Notes: a model not told the origin generated them from the letters alone. A DNA stretch of 47,231 nucleotides from Planctomycetota bacterium (GCA_023150555.1 JAKLKQ010000055.1:1-47231), one strand, 5' to 3'; shown: positions 35,906-46,100, counted from the stretch's first letter. Numbers and translations are program-made.

Positions 35906-37468
35906 ATGAACTGGTCGCAGCTCAACGAACTGCTGCCCATCGGCGTGGTCCTGACGACCTCGCTGGTGGTCGTATTCCTGAGTCTGGTGCTGGCGCCGAA
36001 GGACCGCTACGTCCTGTCGCTGGTGGGCGTGGCCGGCTGCATCCTGGGCCTGCTGGCGCTGGGCAAGAACTACCATGCGCTGGCCGCCGAATACGGACAG
36101 CCGCCGGTCTTCTTCAACGGATTGGCCCGGGTTGCGGAAGGGGCTTACAACCCCGTGCTGCTGGGCGGCGCGTTCGTCGTCGACGGTTTCGGGATGTCGA
36201 TCATGGCCGTGGCGCTGCTGGCCGGCGCCCTGGCCCTTTTGTGCACGACGCCGCACGAGGACGACTCGGCGCTGTCCACCGGCGAGTACTTCGGGCTGAT
36301 CCTGCTGGCGGTGGCCGGCATGATGCTACTGGCGGTCGCACACGACTTCCTGACGCTGCTGATCTCGCTGGAAGTCATGTCCGTGGCAACGTACATCCTG
36401 GCCGGTTCGGCCCGCCGCGATGTGCGCAGCGGCGAGTCCGCGCTGAAGTACCTGGTCCTCGGCGCGTTCAGCACCGCCTTCCTGATGTTCGGAATCGCCT
36501 TCCTCTACGGCGCCACCGGCAGCCTCGCGATGCAGGCCCCTCTGGTGGCCGGCGAGCACTTGCCCCTGGTGAAGGCCGCGCTGGCGCTGATCCTGGTAGG
36601 CGTGCTCTTCAAGGTCGGCGCGGTGCCCTTCCACAGCTGGGTGCCCGACGTCTACGAAGGCGCCCCGACGGGCATCACCGCGCTGATGGCCGTGGGCGTG
36701 AAGGCCGCCGCGTTCGCCGTGGTGGCGCGGCTGTGCTTCGAAGCCTTCAACATGGTGAAAGAGCTCCCGAAGGTCATCAACGGCCACCGGTTCATAGAGA
36801 TCGTCTACCCGCTGCGCGAGGGCTGGCTGTCCCTCTTTGCCGTACTCGCCATCCTTACCATGGCGCTAGGCAACCTGCTCGCGATGCACCAGAACAACGT
36901 CAAACGCATGCTGGCCTACTCCGGCATCGCGCACAGCGGCTACTTGCTGCTGGCCTTCCTGGTAACGCCCAAGGCGGGCGGCGCCGAGATCACCCAGCAC
37001 CTGCAGGCCGCCAGTTTCTACCTGCTGGCCTACGGCGTGATGACCCTGGGCGCCTTCGGCGTGCTGAGCCTGATGCGCGAGGACGGCCGCCCGATGGAGA
37101 AGATGGAAGACTTCACCGGCCTTGCCAAGGAACACCCCGCCCTGGCCCTGTGCATGGCCGTCTTCATGCTCAGCCTGGCCGGCATGCCGCCCTTTGCCGG
37201 CTTCTTCGCCAAGTTCCTGGTCTTCAAGAGCGCCGTCTCGTCCGGGTACGCGTGGGCCGCGGTGCTGGGCATCCTGACCAGCGTCGCAAGCCTCTACTAC
37301 TACCTGCGCGTGGTTGTGCGCATGTACATGGCGCCAGCGGGCGCCGAAGGCGAACCCGCTCCGGCCCGCTGCCGCTACGCCTGGACGCTCAACCTGCTGA
37401 TCTACGGCACGGGCGCCCTGACGCTGCTGTTGGGGCTCTTGCCGCAGTGGCTCAGCCGCCTATATTGA
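35906..37468 (+). CDS. nuoN: NADH-quinone oxidoreductase subunit N
   Basis: A 520-residue antiporter-like subunit adjacent to the NuoAJK cluster in complex I. Conserved stretches include LTLLISLEVMSVATYILAG (helix-5 Glu), KVGAVPFHSWVPDVYEGAP (helix-7 Lys) and NNVKRMLAYSGIAHSGYLL. Its length is close to the family norm, without the large additions seen in NuoK, NuoL and NuoM. It is the last nuo gene here. It lies 28 nt after nuoM and 75 nt before etfB, and the gap contains a small hairpin (ACGGT/ACCGT) near the stop. Confidence 0.95.
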   Translation: MNWSQLNELLPIGVVLTTSLVVVFLSLVLAPKDRYVLSLVGVAGCILGLLALGKNYHALAAEYGQPPVFFNGLARVAEGAYNPVLLGGAFVVDGFGMSIMAVALLAGALALLCTTPHEDDSALSTGEYFGLILLAVAGMMLLAVAHDFLTLLISLEVMSVATYILAGSARRDVRSGESALKYLVLGAFSTAFLMFGIAFLYGATGSLAMQAPLVAGEHLPLVKAALALILVGVLFKVGAVPFHSWVPDVYEGAPTGITALMAVGVKAAAFAVVARLCFEAFNMVKELPKVINGHRFIEIVYPLREGWLSLFAVLAILTMALGNLLAMHQNNVKRMLAYSGIAHSGYLLLAFLVTPKAGGAEITQHLQAASFYLLAYGVMTLGAFGVLSLMREDGRPMEKMEDFTGLAKEHPALALCMAVFMLSLAGMPPFAGFFAKFLVFKSAVSSGYAWAAVLGILTSVASLYYYLRVVVRMYMAPAGAEGEPAPARCRYAWTLNLLIYGTGALTLLLGLLPQWLSRLY

Positions 37469-37543
37469 CGGTAGCCGTCCACCGTTGCCGTCCTGCCTAG
37501 ATCAAGCCGTGCCGTGCCGCTGTGCCCACCGGAAGGAGGCCTC

Positions 37544-38317
37544 ATGAAGATCGCCGTTTGCGTCAAGCAGGTCCCCTCGACCACCGCCGTCATCCGCGTC
37601 GCCGCCGACGGCTCGCGGCTTGAACTGGCCGGCGTCGAGACCGTCGTGGGGCCCTACGAAGAATACGCGCTGGAAGAGGCCCTGAAGGTCCGCGAGAAGA
37701 ACGCCGGTTCGACGATCGTCGTCGTCGCGGTGGGCGGCGAGGAGGCCGGCAAGGCGCTCACGCACGCCTACGCCTTGGGCGTCGACCGCGCCGTGCTGAT
37801 CCAGGCCCCCGACGCCGACGCCGCGGCCGCCGCCGCCTGCGCCGCCGGATTCCTGAAGGCCGAGAAGCCCGACCTGGTCTTCTGCGGGCGCCAGGCCATC
37901 GACGACGACCAGTGGCTCTTCCCCGGCGCGCTGGGCGAAGCCTTGGACCTGCCGCACGTCACCGCGGCCAGCACCTTCGAACTCGCCGGCGCCTCCGCGA
38001 CCTGCAAGCGGCGCATCGAGGGCGGCGAAGAAGTGATCGAGGTCAAGCTCCCCGCCGTGATCAGCTGCGAGAAGGGCCTCAACGAGCCCCGCGTCCCGAC
38101 TCTAAAGGGGCGCCTGAACGCCAAGAAGATGAAGGTCGAGACAAAGAGCCCCGCCGACGTGGGCGTCGACGCCGCCAAGCTGGCGGGCGGCCTGAAGATC
38201 GAACGCTACGCGCCCCCGCCGGAGAAGAGCCCCGGCAAGCGCATCGAAGGGAAGGCGGCCGCGGAAGCCGCCGCCGAACTGGTGAAGCTGCTGCGCGAAG
38301 AAGCCAAGGTCATCTGA
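37544..38317 (+). CDS. etfB: Electron transfer flavoprotein subunit beta
   Basis: A 257-residue subunit that binds AMP and, with EtfA, shuttles electrons from acyl-CoA and other dehydrogenases to the quinone pool. The N-terminus MKIAVCVKQVP, the nucleotide-binding DLVFCGRQAIDDDQW and LPAVISCEKGLNEPRVPTL are family signatures. The ATG at 37544 has a strong GGAAGGAGG five bases upstream, better than an in-frame upstream start at 37514. It follows nuoN after 75 nt, which suggests co-expression with complex I. No acyl-CoA dehydrogenase or ETF-quinone oxidoreductase gene is visible nearby. Confidence 0.95.
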   Translation: MKIAVCVKQVPSTTAVIRVAADGSRLELAGVETVVGPYEEYALEEALKVREKNAGSTIVVVAVGGEEAGKALTHAYALGVDRAVLIQAPDADAAAAAACAAGFLKAEKPDLVFCGRQAIDDDQWLFPGALGEALDLPHVTAASTFELAGASATCKRRIEGGEEVIEVKLPAVISCEKGLNEPRVPTLKGRLNAKKMKVETKSPADVGVDAAKLAGGLKIERYAPPPEKSPGKRIEGKAAAEAAAELVKLLREEAKVI

Positions 38318-38345
38318 ACCGACGCACCGAGCGGAGACGACAGCC

Positions 38346-39335
38346 ATGGGCAACGACATTCTGGTCCTCGCACAACACCAAGACGGCGCGGTCAAGAAGC
38401 CGACGCTGGAATGCCTCAGCGTTGCCCGCGCGCTGGCCGCCGCGACCGGCGGCAAGGTCCTGGCCGCGGCGCTGGGCCCCGGCGCGGCGAAAGCCGCAGC
38501 GGACTTGGGCGCCTGGGGCGCCGCGAGCGTCCTGGTCGGCGAAGGCCCCGCGCTGGCGAAGTACAGCTCGCTGCGCTGGACGCGCGTGCTGGCCGGCGCC
38601 GTCGCCAAGCAAAAGCCCGCCGCCTTGCTCACCAGCACCTCGGCGCTCAGCCGCGACCTCGCCGGCCGCCTGGCCGCGCGCATCAACGGCGTACTGGCCA
38701 GCGACTGCACCAAGCTCAGTGCCGCGGGCGGCCGATTCACGCTTGAGCGCCCCATCCTGGCCGGCCGCGCGCTGGTAACGGCCAGCCACGGCGGGGACCG
38801 CCCGCTGGTCGCGACGCTGCGCCCGAACGTCTTCGGCGCCGAGAAGCCCGCCCAGGCCGGCGCCTGCGCGACCGAAACGCTGGAAGTCACCGAGGACGCC
38901 GCGGACCTGCGCGTGGTGGTGAAGGAAGTCGCGACGGTAAAGAGCGAACGCCCCGAACTGTCCGAGGCCGCCATCGTCGTCTCCGGGGGCCGCTCGTGGG
39001 GCAGCGCCGACGGATTCAAGCCCGTCTTCGACCTGGCCGACGCCCTGGGCGCCGCGCCGGGCGCCAGCCGCGCGGCCGTGGACGCCGGCTACGTGCCGCA
39101 TTCGATGCAGGTGGGCCAGACGGGCAAGACCGTCTCCCCCGTCCTGTACATCGCCTGCGGCATCAGCGGGGCGATCCAGCACCTGGCCGGCATGCGCACC
39201 AGCAAGTACATCGTCGCGATCAACAACGACCCGAACGCGCCGATCTTCAAGCTGGCCGATTACGGCATCGTGGGCGACGAGTTCGAAGTCGTGCCCGCGC
39301 TGACTGCCGAGATCAAGAAACTGAAGGAAGGCTGA
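38346..39335 (+). CDS. etfA: Electron transfer flavoprotein subunit alpha
   Basis: A 329-residue subunit holding the FAD of the heterodimer. The C-terminal FAD-binding domain is well preserved: SGGRSWGS, SRAAVDAGYVPHSMQVGQTG, then LYIACGISGAIQHLAG and NNDPNAPIF. The N-terminal domain begins NDILVLAQHQDGAVKK. Length is normal. It lies 28 nt after etfB and ends 33 nt before a strong bidirectional terminator. Confidence 0.95.
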   Translation: MGNDILVLAQHQDGAVKKPTLECLSVARALAAATGGKVLAAALGPGAAKAAADLGAWGAASVLVGEGPALAKYSSLRWTRVLAGAVAKQKPAALLTSTSALSRDLAGRLAARINGVLASDCTKLSAAGGRFTLERPILAGRALVTASHGGDRPLVATLRPNVFGAEKPAQAGACATETLEVTEDAADLRVVVKEVATVKSERPELSEAAIVVSGGRSWGSADGFKPVFDLADALGAAPGASRAAVDAGYVPHSMQVGQTGKTVSPVLYIACGISGAIQHLAGMRTSKYIVAINNDPNAPIFKLADYGIVGDEFEVVPALTAEIKKLKEG

Positions 39336-39368
39336 TCCGCCGCGCAGCGAACTCGTTATCCGGACACG

Positions 39369-39401
39369 AAAAAGCCCGGGCCGTTCTGGCCCGGGCTTTT
39401 T
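39369..39401. terminator. Strong bidirectional terminator after etfA
   Basis: A perfect 14-bp stem, 39369-39382 with 39388-39401, core GCCCGGGCC, and a 5-nt loop. A-run and T-run flanks allow it to work in both directions, for etfA on plus and the SWIB gene on minus. Confidence 0.92.
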
Positions 39402-39424
39402 GCTTTCCAGAGCGGAAAGCGGAC

Positions 39425-39706
39425 TTAGCTGAGGTGCTTGTTGACCAGCTTGGTCATCTCGAACATCGACACCTGCTTCTTGCCCTTGAAGATCGGCTTC
39501 AGCGTGGCGTCGGCGTTGATCATGCGGCGGTTCTTGCTGTCCTGGAGCTTGTTCTTCTTGATGTAGGCCCACAGCTTCTTGGTGACCTGCGTGCGGGGCA
39601 GCGCCTTGCTGCCGACGACTTCAGCCAGCTCCGCGCTGGGCTTCATCGCCTTCATGAACGCCGCGTTCGGCTTGCGCTTGGTCGCCTTCTTGGCCTTCTT
39701 CGCCAT
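39425..39706 (-). CDS. SWIB-domain protein
   Basis: A 93-residue basic protein. After a Lys/Ala-rich start (AKKAKKATKRKP), residues 20-93 form a SWIB/MDM2-type helical domain, with LPRTQVTKKLWAYIKKNKLQ and DSKNRRMINADATLKPIF as its core. SWIB domains are best known from eukaryotic chromatin complexes; in bacteria they occur in chlamydiae (also fused to topoisomerase I) and in some other groups. A DNA- or nucleoid-related role is inferred from the basic N-terminus. ATG 39706 is chosen because GGAAGGAG lies 7 nt upstream; the longer frame to 39832 lacks support. A hairpin (GGCCGGCA/TGCCGGCC) sits in its leader at 39764-39782. Upstream lies the palindrome array. Confidence 0.9.
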   Translation of the reverse strand: MAKKAKKATKRKPNAAFMKAMKPSAELAEVVGSKALPRTQVTKKLWAYIKKNKLQDSKNRRMINADATLKPIFKGKKQVSMFEMTKLVNKHLS

Positions 39707-40198
39707 GTTCCTGCTCCTTCCGAAAAAGTTCGTGCCTGTTTGGTCAGGCTCAACCCCCGTGACGGCCGGCACAGTGCCGGCCAGGATGTCCGGTTTCGGG
39801 AGATAGATACTGGCAATACCACAGATTTCCACACTTTTATGCCTGAAAACATCGAAATTCGACGATTTTCCCTGGGAAGCGGGACCTCCCGTTGCCCGTT
39901 TCCGCGCAACCGCTCATAGGGAAAAAACGAATTCCTCCTATGAAAAACGCGCGTCCGAAGCGCTTCGCACCCGGCTTTCTATAGGGAAAACGGGGTTAAC
40001 CCCCTATGAAAGAAGCTTCCGCCCCCTCGGAAAACGGGCTTTTCCCCTATGAAACCAAGGCCCGGCGAGGCCAGAGAAACTTCGGCTTTCATAGGGAAAA
40101 CATGGTATTTCCCCTATGAAGAAGGCATCCGCCCAGGTGGCTGACGGACGCTTTCCCCTATGAAAACTGGGCTTCGTGGAAGGCGCGGGAAACGGCGT
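39707..40198. other. Intergenic region between serS and the SWIB gene
   Basis: This 492-bp gap is not coding. Reading on the minus strand it holds the serS 3' flank, then the 110-bp palindrome array, then the leader of the SWIB gene with a GC hairpin at 39764-39782. An open frame on the plus strand through this region has no protein-like content. Confidence 0.7.
39914..40166. repeat. 110-bp-period array of palindromic half-sites
   Basis: Five copies of CCTATGAA lie at 39937, 40003, 40046, 40113 and 40157, with steps of 66, 43, 67 and 44 bp, which sum to a 110-bp period. Three partly complementary copies (core ATAGGGAAAA) lie near 39914, 39980 and 40090 and pair with the following copy to make hairpins. 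The best is 40088-40099 with 40108-40120. The consensus half-site is TTTCCCCTATGAAA. Sequence between half-sites varies, though a GAAG..TCCGCCC stretch recurs at 40012 and 40121. About 2.5 units are present. Confidence 0.9.
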
Positions 40199-41533
40199 TC
40201 AGGCCTGCGGCGGATCGATTCGCGACTGGCCGTCCATGTACGGGCGCAGGACTTCGGGGATCTCGATCGAGCCGTCGGGCTGCTGGTAGGTCTCCCACAG
40301 CGTCGCCTGTAGGCGGGGCAGGGCCAGTCCCGAACCGTTCAGCGTGTGCACGAAGCGCGGCTTGCCGCCGTCGGCGGGCTTGTAGCGCAGGTTGCTGCGG
40401 CGCGCCTGGTAATCGGTGAAGTTCGAGCAGCTGCTGGTCTCCAGCCACTTGCCCGTCACTGGCGCCCAGATCTCGATGTCGTACGTCTTCGCCGCGCTGA
40501 AGCCCAGGTCGCCCTGGCAGAGGTTGATGATGCGGTACTTCAGGCCAAGCTTCTTCAGCAGGCCCTCGGCGTCGGCGGTCAGCTTCTCGTGTTCTTCCCA
40601 GCTGGTCTCGGGCGTGGTGTACTTCAGCAGCTCGACCTTGTTGAACTGATGCACGCGCAGGATTCCGCGCGTGTCGGCGCCGGCGGCCCCGGCCTCGCGC
40701 CGGAAGCACGCCGAGTACGCGCAGAAGTTCCTCGGCAGGTCCGCCTCGTTCAGGACCTCGTCGCGGTGCAGCGCCGTGACGGGGACCTCGGCGGTGGGAA
40801 TCGCATACAGCTCGTCGGCGGGCGCGTAGTACATCTGGTCGCCGAACTTGGGCAGCTGCCCGCTGCCGTACAGCGTCTTCTCGGTGACGAAGAACGGCGG
40901 CAGCAACTCGCGGTAGCCGTTCTTGCGGTGCGTGTCGAGGAACCACGAGATCAGCGCGCGTTCCATGCGCGCGCCGTCGCCGCAGAGAAAATACCAGCCC
41001 GAGCCCGCCACCTTGGCACCGCGTTCGGTGTCCAGGATGTTCAGGTCCTTGCCCAGTTCGTACTGGTACTTGGGCTTGTAGCCGTCGGCCTTGAAGTGCC
41101 TGCCTCCGTTCCATTCCCGCACGACGGGGTTGTCCTCGGGGCCGGCGCCTTCGGGTACGCTCTCGTGGTAGACGTTGGGGATCCAGCTGCGCATCTCGTC
41201 GAGTTTCGCGTCGGCGGCGGCCCAGCGCTGGGCCTGCTTCTCGATCTGCTCGTCGAGAGCCTGTACTTCTCTCTTCTTTGCCTCGACTTCCTGCTCCAGC
41301 TTCTCCTTGTCGGCGCCCTGCGCGCCCTTGAGCTTGCCCATCAGCGGGCCGATGGCCTTGCTGAGCTGCTTCTTCTCGTTAGCCAGCCGGTCGTTCTCGG
41401 TCTGCGCGGCTCGGCGCTTCTCGTCGCAGGCGACAAAGGCCTCGAGATCCGTGTGCGGCCCGTCGGCGCGCTTTCCGGCGATGGCCTGGCGCACGAGGTC
41501 CAGGTTGGAGAGGATAAATTTTGTATCGAGCAT
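40199..41533 (-). CDS. serS: Seryl-tRNA synthetase
   Basis: A 444-residue class II synthetase that charges tRNA-Ser. The N-terminal coiled-coil arm (about residues 30-100) is rich in Lys, Glu and Gln. Motif 2 is FRREAGAAGADTRGILRVHQ, and motif 3 ends NGSGLALPRLQATLWE. The TAEVPVT serine-binding segment is present. ATG 41533 (MLDTKFILSNLDLV) is chosen over 41551 because it gives the normal N-terminus and has GAAGGAT a few bases upstream. It is upstream of the palindrome array and SWIB gene on the same strand. Confidence 0.97.
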   Translation of the reverse strand: MLDTKFILSNLDLVRQAIAGKRADGPHTDLEAFVACDEKRRAAQTENDRLANEKKQLSKAIGPLMGKLKGAQGADKEKLEQEVEAKKREVQALDEQIEKQAQRWAAADAKLDEMRSWIPNVYHESVPEGAGPEDNPVVREWNGGRHFKADGYKPKYQYELGKDLNILDTERGAKVAGSGWYFLCGDGARMERALISWFLDTHRKNGYRELLPPFFVTEKTLYGSGQLPKFGDQMYYAPADELYAIPTAEVPVTALHRDEVLNEADLPRNFCAYSACFRREAGAAGADTRGILRVHQFNKVELLKYTTPETSWEEHEKLTADAEGLLKKLGLKYRIINLCQGDLGFSAAKTYDIEIWAPVTGKWLETSSCSNFTDYQARRSNLRYKPADGGKPRFVHTLNGSGLALPRLQATLWETYQQPDGSIEIPEVLRPYMDGQSRIDPPQA

Positions 41534-41619
41534 GACGCATCCTTCATTCAAGCGGTTTGGGCTGCTCGTCTAAAGCAAATGGGCAACGAGTGGAAGAATA
41601 CCCCGCACCGGCGGCGGGA

Positions 41620-42798
41620 TCAAATCGAGAGCGGGCGCTCGGCCAGCGCGCGCCGCGCCCGCTGCAGGATCGGCTTCATGCGCTTGGCGAAGGCCGGGTG
41701 CTTCGCCAGCAGGTCCTGCGGGTGCGAAGCCAGCTCGACCAGCAGCCGCACCTCGGCGAGGAAGTCGCCGGCCACTACGTGCTCAGGGCCGATGTGCTTG
41801 CGCCCGCCTTCCAGGCCCGCCTGGTTGTGGTAGTTGCCCAGCGGCACGGCCAGGCCCGAGGCGCGGTAGCCCGCCGCGCAGAAGACCGCCGCCTCGCAGA
41901 TGCCACCGTTCATCAGCGCGTGCTGGAAGCGGAAGCCCGGGTCCTTCGCGCGCAGGGCTTCGCAGCGCCGGATCAGCGCGTCGGTCAGCACAGGGTCGAA
42001 CAGGCTCGCGCGGTCGCCCAGCCGCACCGCCACGCCGCCGTTCTGCGGGACGTGCCGGAAGGCACGCGAACACTCCAGGCTGATCACCCGGGCGTTCTTC
42101 GGAAGCAGCCTGGTGCGCACCGCCTCCGCCGCGCCCATGAAGCCGATCTCCTCCGCGCGCGTGAACAGCGCCCACACCGCGGCGCCTTTGGGCTTGGTGC
42201 GGCAGAGTTCGTCGAGCACGCACAGCATCGCCGCGCCGCCTAGCTGGTCGTCGCAGCCCCGCGAGACGATGCGCTGCCCCCCGCCCCGCATCTTGCGCAG
42301 CTCGAAGGCCGGGAAGTCCCACATCGCGAAGCCGCCGGGCTCGGCCTTGCCCGACGTCACCCGCGCGACGGCCTTGCGCAGGCGCCCGTTCTCCGTTTCG
42401 AACGATAGCAGTTCGCCGCGCCCCGTCGCGCGCGCCTGGCCCGTGCGGAAGAAGCGCACCTTCGCGCCCTTGTTCACGAAGGGCTCCATCACGCCGCCCT
42501 TGAAGAGCAGCCGCGCCTCGCCGCGCCGTCCGCTGGGGGGCTCGATCCAGAACCCCGGGTGGTCCATGTGCGCGACCAGCACCAGCGAAGCGCCGGAGGT
42601 TCCCCCGCCCGCCGGGTACTTCACCAGCAGGTTGCCGGCGGCGTCCTGGCGCAGGCTCAGCCGCGGGCGCGCCGCCACAAAGGCCGCCACGTGCCGCGCG
42701 GGCAGTTCCTCCTTTAAGGCGGCCGTGGGACAGTTCAGAAAATCCCTGGCGATCTTGAGCCAGCGCGCCCCCGCGCCCCCCACGCCCGTCGCGTTCAT
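41620..42798 (-). CDS. M42-family metallopeptidase
   Basis: A 392-residue aminopeptidase-like enzyme of the M42 family, whose members form large cytoplasmic tetrahedral assemblies and trim peptides. Metal ligands and catalytic residues are visible: VAHMDHPG (His and Asp), CDDQLGGAA (bridging Asp), EEIGFMGA (catalytic Glu pair) and a final His in VPLGNYHNQ. ATG 42798 (MNATGVGG) has GGGAGG about 10 nt upstream; a longer form from 42840 is possible. It lies 86 nt upstream of serS on the same strand and is divergent from the subtilase gene. Confidence 0.88.
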   Translation of the reverse strand: MNATGVGGAGARWLKIARDFLNCPTAALKEELPARHVAAFVAARPRLSLRQDAAGNLLVKYPAGGGTSGASLVLVAHMDHPGFWIEPPSGRRGEARLLFKGGVMEPFVNKGAKVRFFRTGQARATGRGELLSFETENGRLRKAVARVTSGKAEPGGFAMWDFPAFELRKMRGGGQRIVSRGCDDQLGGAAMLCVLDELCRTKPKGAAVWALFTRAEEIGFMGAAEAVRTRLLPKNARVISLECSRAFRHVPQNGGVAVRLGDRASLFDPVLTDALIRRCEALRAKDPGFRFQHALMNGGICEAAVFCAAGYRASGLAVPLGNYHNQAGLEGGRKHIGPEHVVAGDFLAEVRLLVELASHPQDLLAKHPAFAKRMKPILQRARRALAERPLSI

Positions 42799-43145
42799 GA
42801 TCGTTGCGCCTCCCGGTTCCGGTGAAGAGGCTTCCTTCATAGCGCGCCCGGCACCAGCTTGCATCTCCAGGAATCGGGCATTGGCACATGAGTTTCGACA
42901 GTTTTTGGCGGTCGCGTCCGTACGCCCAAGCAACAAACGTAGGGTTAAACAACGCCTCGCGATTTTCCCTAAAAGCGACGCTGCAATTGCTTGCGCGCAC
43001 GGGATTGCCCCGGTGCGCACGAGGGGAGATTCGCACGACGCCCTGAATAGACCCGCAGGAAATCGCGTCGAAAAACAAATGGAACGGCACTTGCCTTTCC
43101 TCGGCTTGGGACACGGGACGGGCTGAGCGAGGAGAGGAATCGGCC
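42799..43145. other. Divergent intergenic region before the subtilase gene
   Basis: A 347-bp non-coding gap. It contains an imperfect GC hairpin near 42991-43015 and the 13-mer CTTGCGCGCACGG at 42990-43002, which recurs on the far side of the subtilase gene at 46901-46913. GAGGAGAGGA at 43130-43139 is the ribosome binding site for the subtilase. No confident promoter could be picked. Confidence 0.5.
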
Positions 43146-46100
43146 ATGAATCGCACCACGAACAACGCCGTTGCCGGATTGGCAGTCGCAGCCTTCGCTT
43201 TCGGCGCCCTCGCAGCAAACGCCAACGATATCCCCGAGTTCATCAAGCCCGTGCCGAAGCCCATCCAGTTCGAGGGCACGCAGGTCGGCGCGAGGCTGGT
43301 GCAGGCCACTGCGCTGGTCCGCGCCGCCGAGGCGCGCACGACCTACCAGGTCGACGGCGCGGGCCTGGCCGCCGCGGTGCTCGACACCGGCCTGCGCACC
43401 ACGCACGTGGACTTCGCGGGCCGGGTGATCGCGCAGCGTAACTTCACCTCGGACAACGGCGGCAACGCGAACAACGCCAACGACGGCGACGGCCACGGCA
43501 CCAACGTGTGCGGCGTGATCATGGCCCACGGCAACCACACCGGCATCGCGTCGGGCGCCAACATCGTGCCGGTGAAGGTGCTCGACAACAACGGCAGCGG
43601 CTCGTTCGCGGGCATCGAGTCGGGCCTCGACTGGGTGATCGCCAACCGCGTCGCGCTGAACATCACCGTCGTCAACCTCTCGCTGGGCGATTCCAGCAAC
43701 GGCACCACCGTCGGCAGCAGCAGCTTCCGCACCAAGATCCAGCAGCTGCGCAGCGCGCGCGTGGCCGTGGTGATCGCCGCGGGCAACGACTTCTTCGAGA
43801 ACAACAGCCAGCAGGGCATGAGCTTTCCCGGCATCATCCCCGAATGCGTCAGCGTCGGCTGCGTCTACGACGCCAACGTGGGCGCCATCAACTACGGCGG
43901 CGGGCTGAACGCCTTCAGCACCGGCCCGGGACGCATCACGCCCTTCAGCCAGCGCCTGCACCCCAACGTCAGCAGCACCAACCGCACCGACATCTTCGCA
44001 CCCGGCGCGCCCATGACCAGCTCGGGCATCGGCAGCGACACCGGCAGCAGCACCATGGAAGGCACCAGCCAGGCCACGCCCTGCGCCGCGGGCGTGATCC
44101 TGCTGCTGCAGCAGCACGTCCTGCGCGAGACCGGCCAGCTGCCGACCGTCGACCAGCTCGAGACCTGGCTGCGCAGCGGCTCGGTGAACATCAACGACGG
44201 CGACGACGAGGACGACAGCGTCGTCAACACCGGCCTGAACTTCCCGCGCATCGACGCCCTGGCCGCCCTGCAGGCCACCGGCATCGCTCCGCCCGGTAAC
44301 CCGCCGCCGTCGGGCCCCACCATCACCCAGCAGCCGCAACCGGTAACCGTCACCGAAGGCCAGGCCGCGAGCTTCACCGTCGCCGCCAGCGGCAGCGGGA
44401 GCCTGAGCTACCAGTGGCAGCGCAACAACGCCAACATCGCCGGCGCGACAAGCAGCACCTTCAACATCGCCGCCACCGTGCTAAGCGACAACGGCGCGCA
44501 ATTCCGCTGCATGGTCACCGACAGCAACGGCACCGCCACAAGCAATAACGCCCTGTTGACGGTCAACGCCTCCGGCGGCGGCGGCGCGGTGCAACTGACC
44601 AGCGGCGTCTCCGTCAACGGCAGCGTCGCGCAGGGCGCCTTCAAGCACTTCTTCATCAACGTGCCCAGCGGCGCGACGAAGCTGGTCGTCCAGACCACCA
44701 ACGCCAGCGCCGACGTCGACCTGTACGTGCGCAAGGGCGCCGAACCCACCACGAGCACGTACGACTTCCGCCCGTACCTCAGCAGCGGCAACGAGACCGT
44801 CACCGTCGACGGCACCACCAATCCGTCGCTCAGCGCCGGCGTCTGGTACTGCTCGGTGCACGGCTACGCCGCGGGCAGCTTCACCATCACGGCCACGGTC
44901 ACCCAGCCCGCTCCGCCGCCCCCGCCGCCTCCGCCATCCGGCGCGATCGAGCTGACGAGTGGCGTGGCCGTGAACGGCAGCGTGACGCAGGGCGCCTTCA
45001 AGCACTACTTCATCAACGTCCCCAGCGGCGCGACGCAGCTGGTCGTCAAGACCACCAACGCCAGCGGCGACGTGGACCTGTACGTGCGCAAAGGCTCCGA
45101 GCCCACGCTCAGCACCTGGGACTTCCGCCCGTACTCGAACAGCGGCAACGAGACCGTCACCGTCAGCAGTAGCACCAACCCGGCGCTCGGCAGCGGCGCA
45201 TGGTACTGCAGCGTCCACGGCTATGCGGCGGGTAGTTTCACCATCACAGCGACCGTGACCCTGAACGTTCCGCCGCCGCCGCCTTCGGGCGCGGTGGAAT
45301 TGACCTCCGGCGTGCCCGCCAATGGCAGCGTGGCCCGGAGCGCCTTCAAGCACTTCTTCATCAATGTGCCCGCCGGCGCGACAAGGCTGGTCGTCAAGAC
45401 CACCAATGCCAGCGCCGACGTGGACCTGTACGTGCGCAGGGGCGCGCAGCCCACCACGAGCGCCTGGGACTTCCGGCCGTACACCTACAGCGGCAATGAG
45501 ACCGTCACCGTCACGGGATCGACCAATCCGCCCATCGGTTCCGGCGTCTGGTACTGCTCCGTCTACGGCTACGCCGCCGGCAGCTTCACCATCACCGCCA
45601 CCGTCACGATGCCCGCGCTGGGCAGCAGCAACGAGGCCCCGTCGATCCAGAGCCTGCCCACGGCCTCGCCCAACCCGGCCGCGCCGGGACAGACGGTGGC
45701 CTTCGCGGCTTCCGCGGCCGATCCGGACGGCGACGCCGTGACCTTCGCGTGGGACTTCGGCGACGGCTCGGGCGCCAGCGGCGCAACGACCAGCCACGCG
45801 TACGCGGCGGCCGGCAGCTACCAGGTCCAGGTCACCGCCACCGACGGGGAGTTGAGCAGCAGCGAGAAGATCACCGTCGTCGTCCAGAACGCAGGCGAAG
45901 GCGGCGGAGCGCTCTTCGTCGATGCCGCGCAGCTGAAGCTCAACTTCGCCAAGGACGGCAAGGACCAGGCCAAACTCCTGGCCTTCGCCGACCTGCCCTT
46001 CGACACCGATCCTTCGGGCGTCGCCGGCCTGCTGAACATCGGCGGCGTCTCGCAGGCCTTCGTGCTCGACAGCCGCGGGCGCGGATTCCTGCCCGGCGGG

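Noticed and set aside
39914..40166. CRISPR array
   Set aside because: The repeats are about 14 bp, occur in both orientations and have unequal spacing, with no cas gene in the window.
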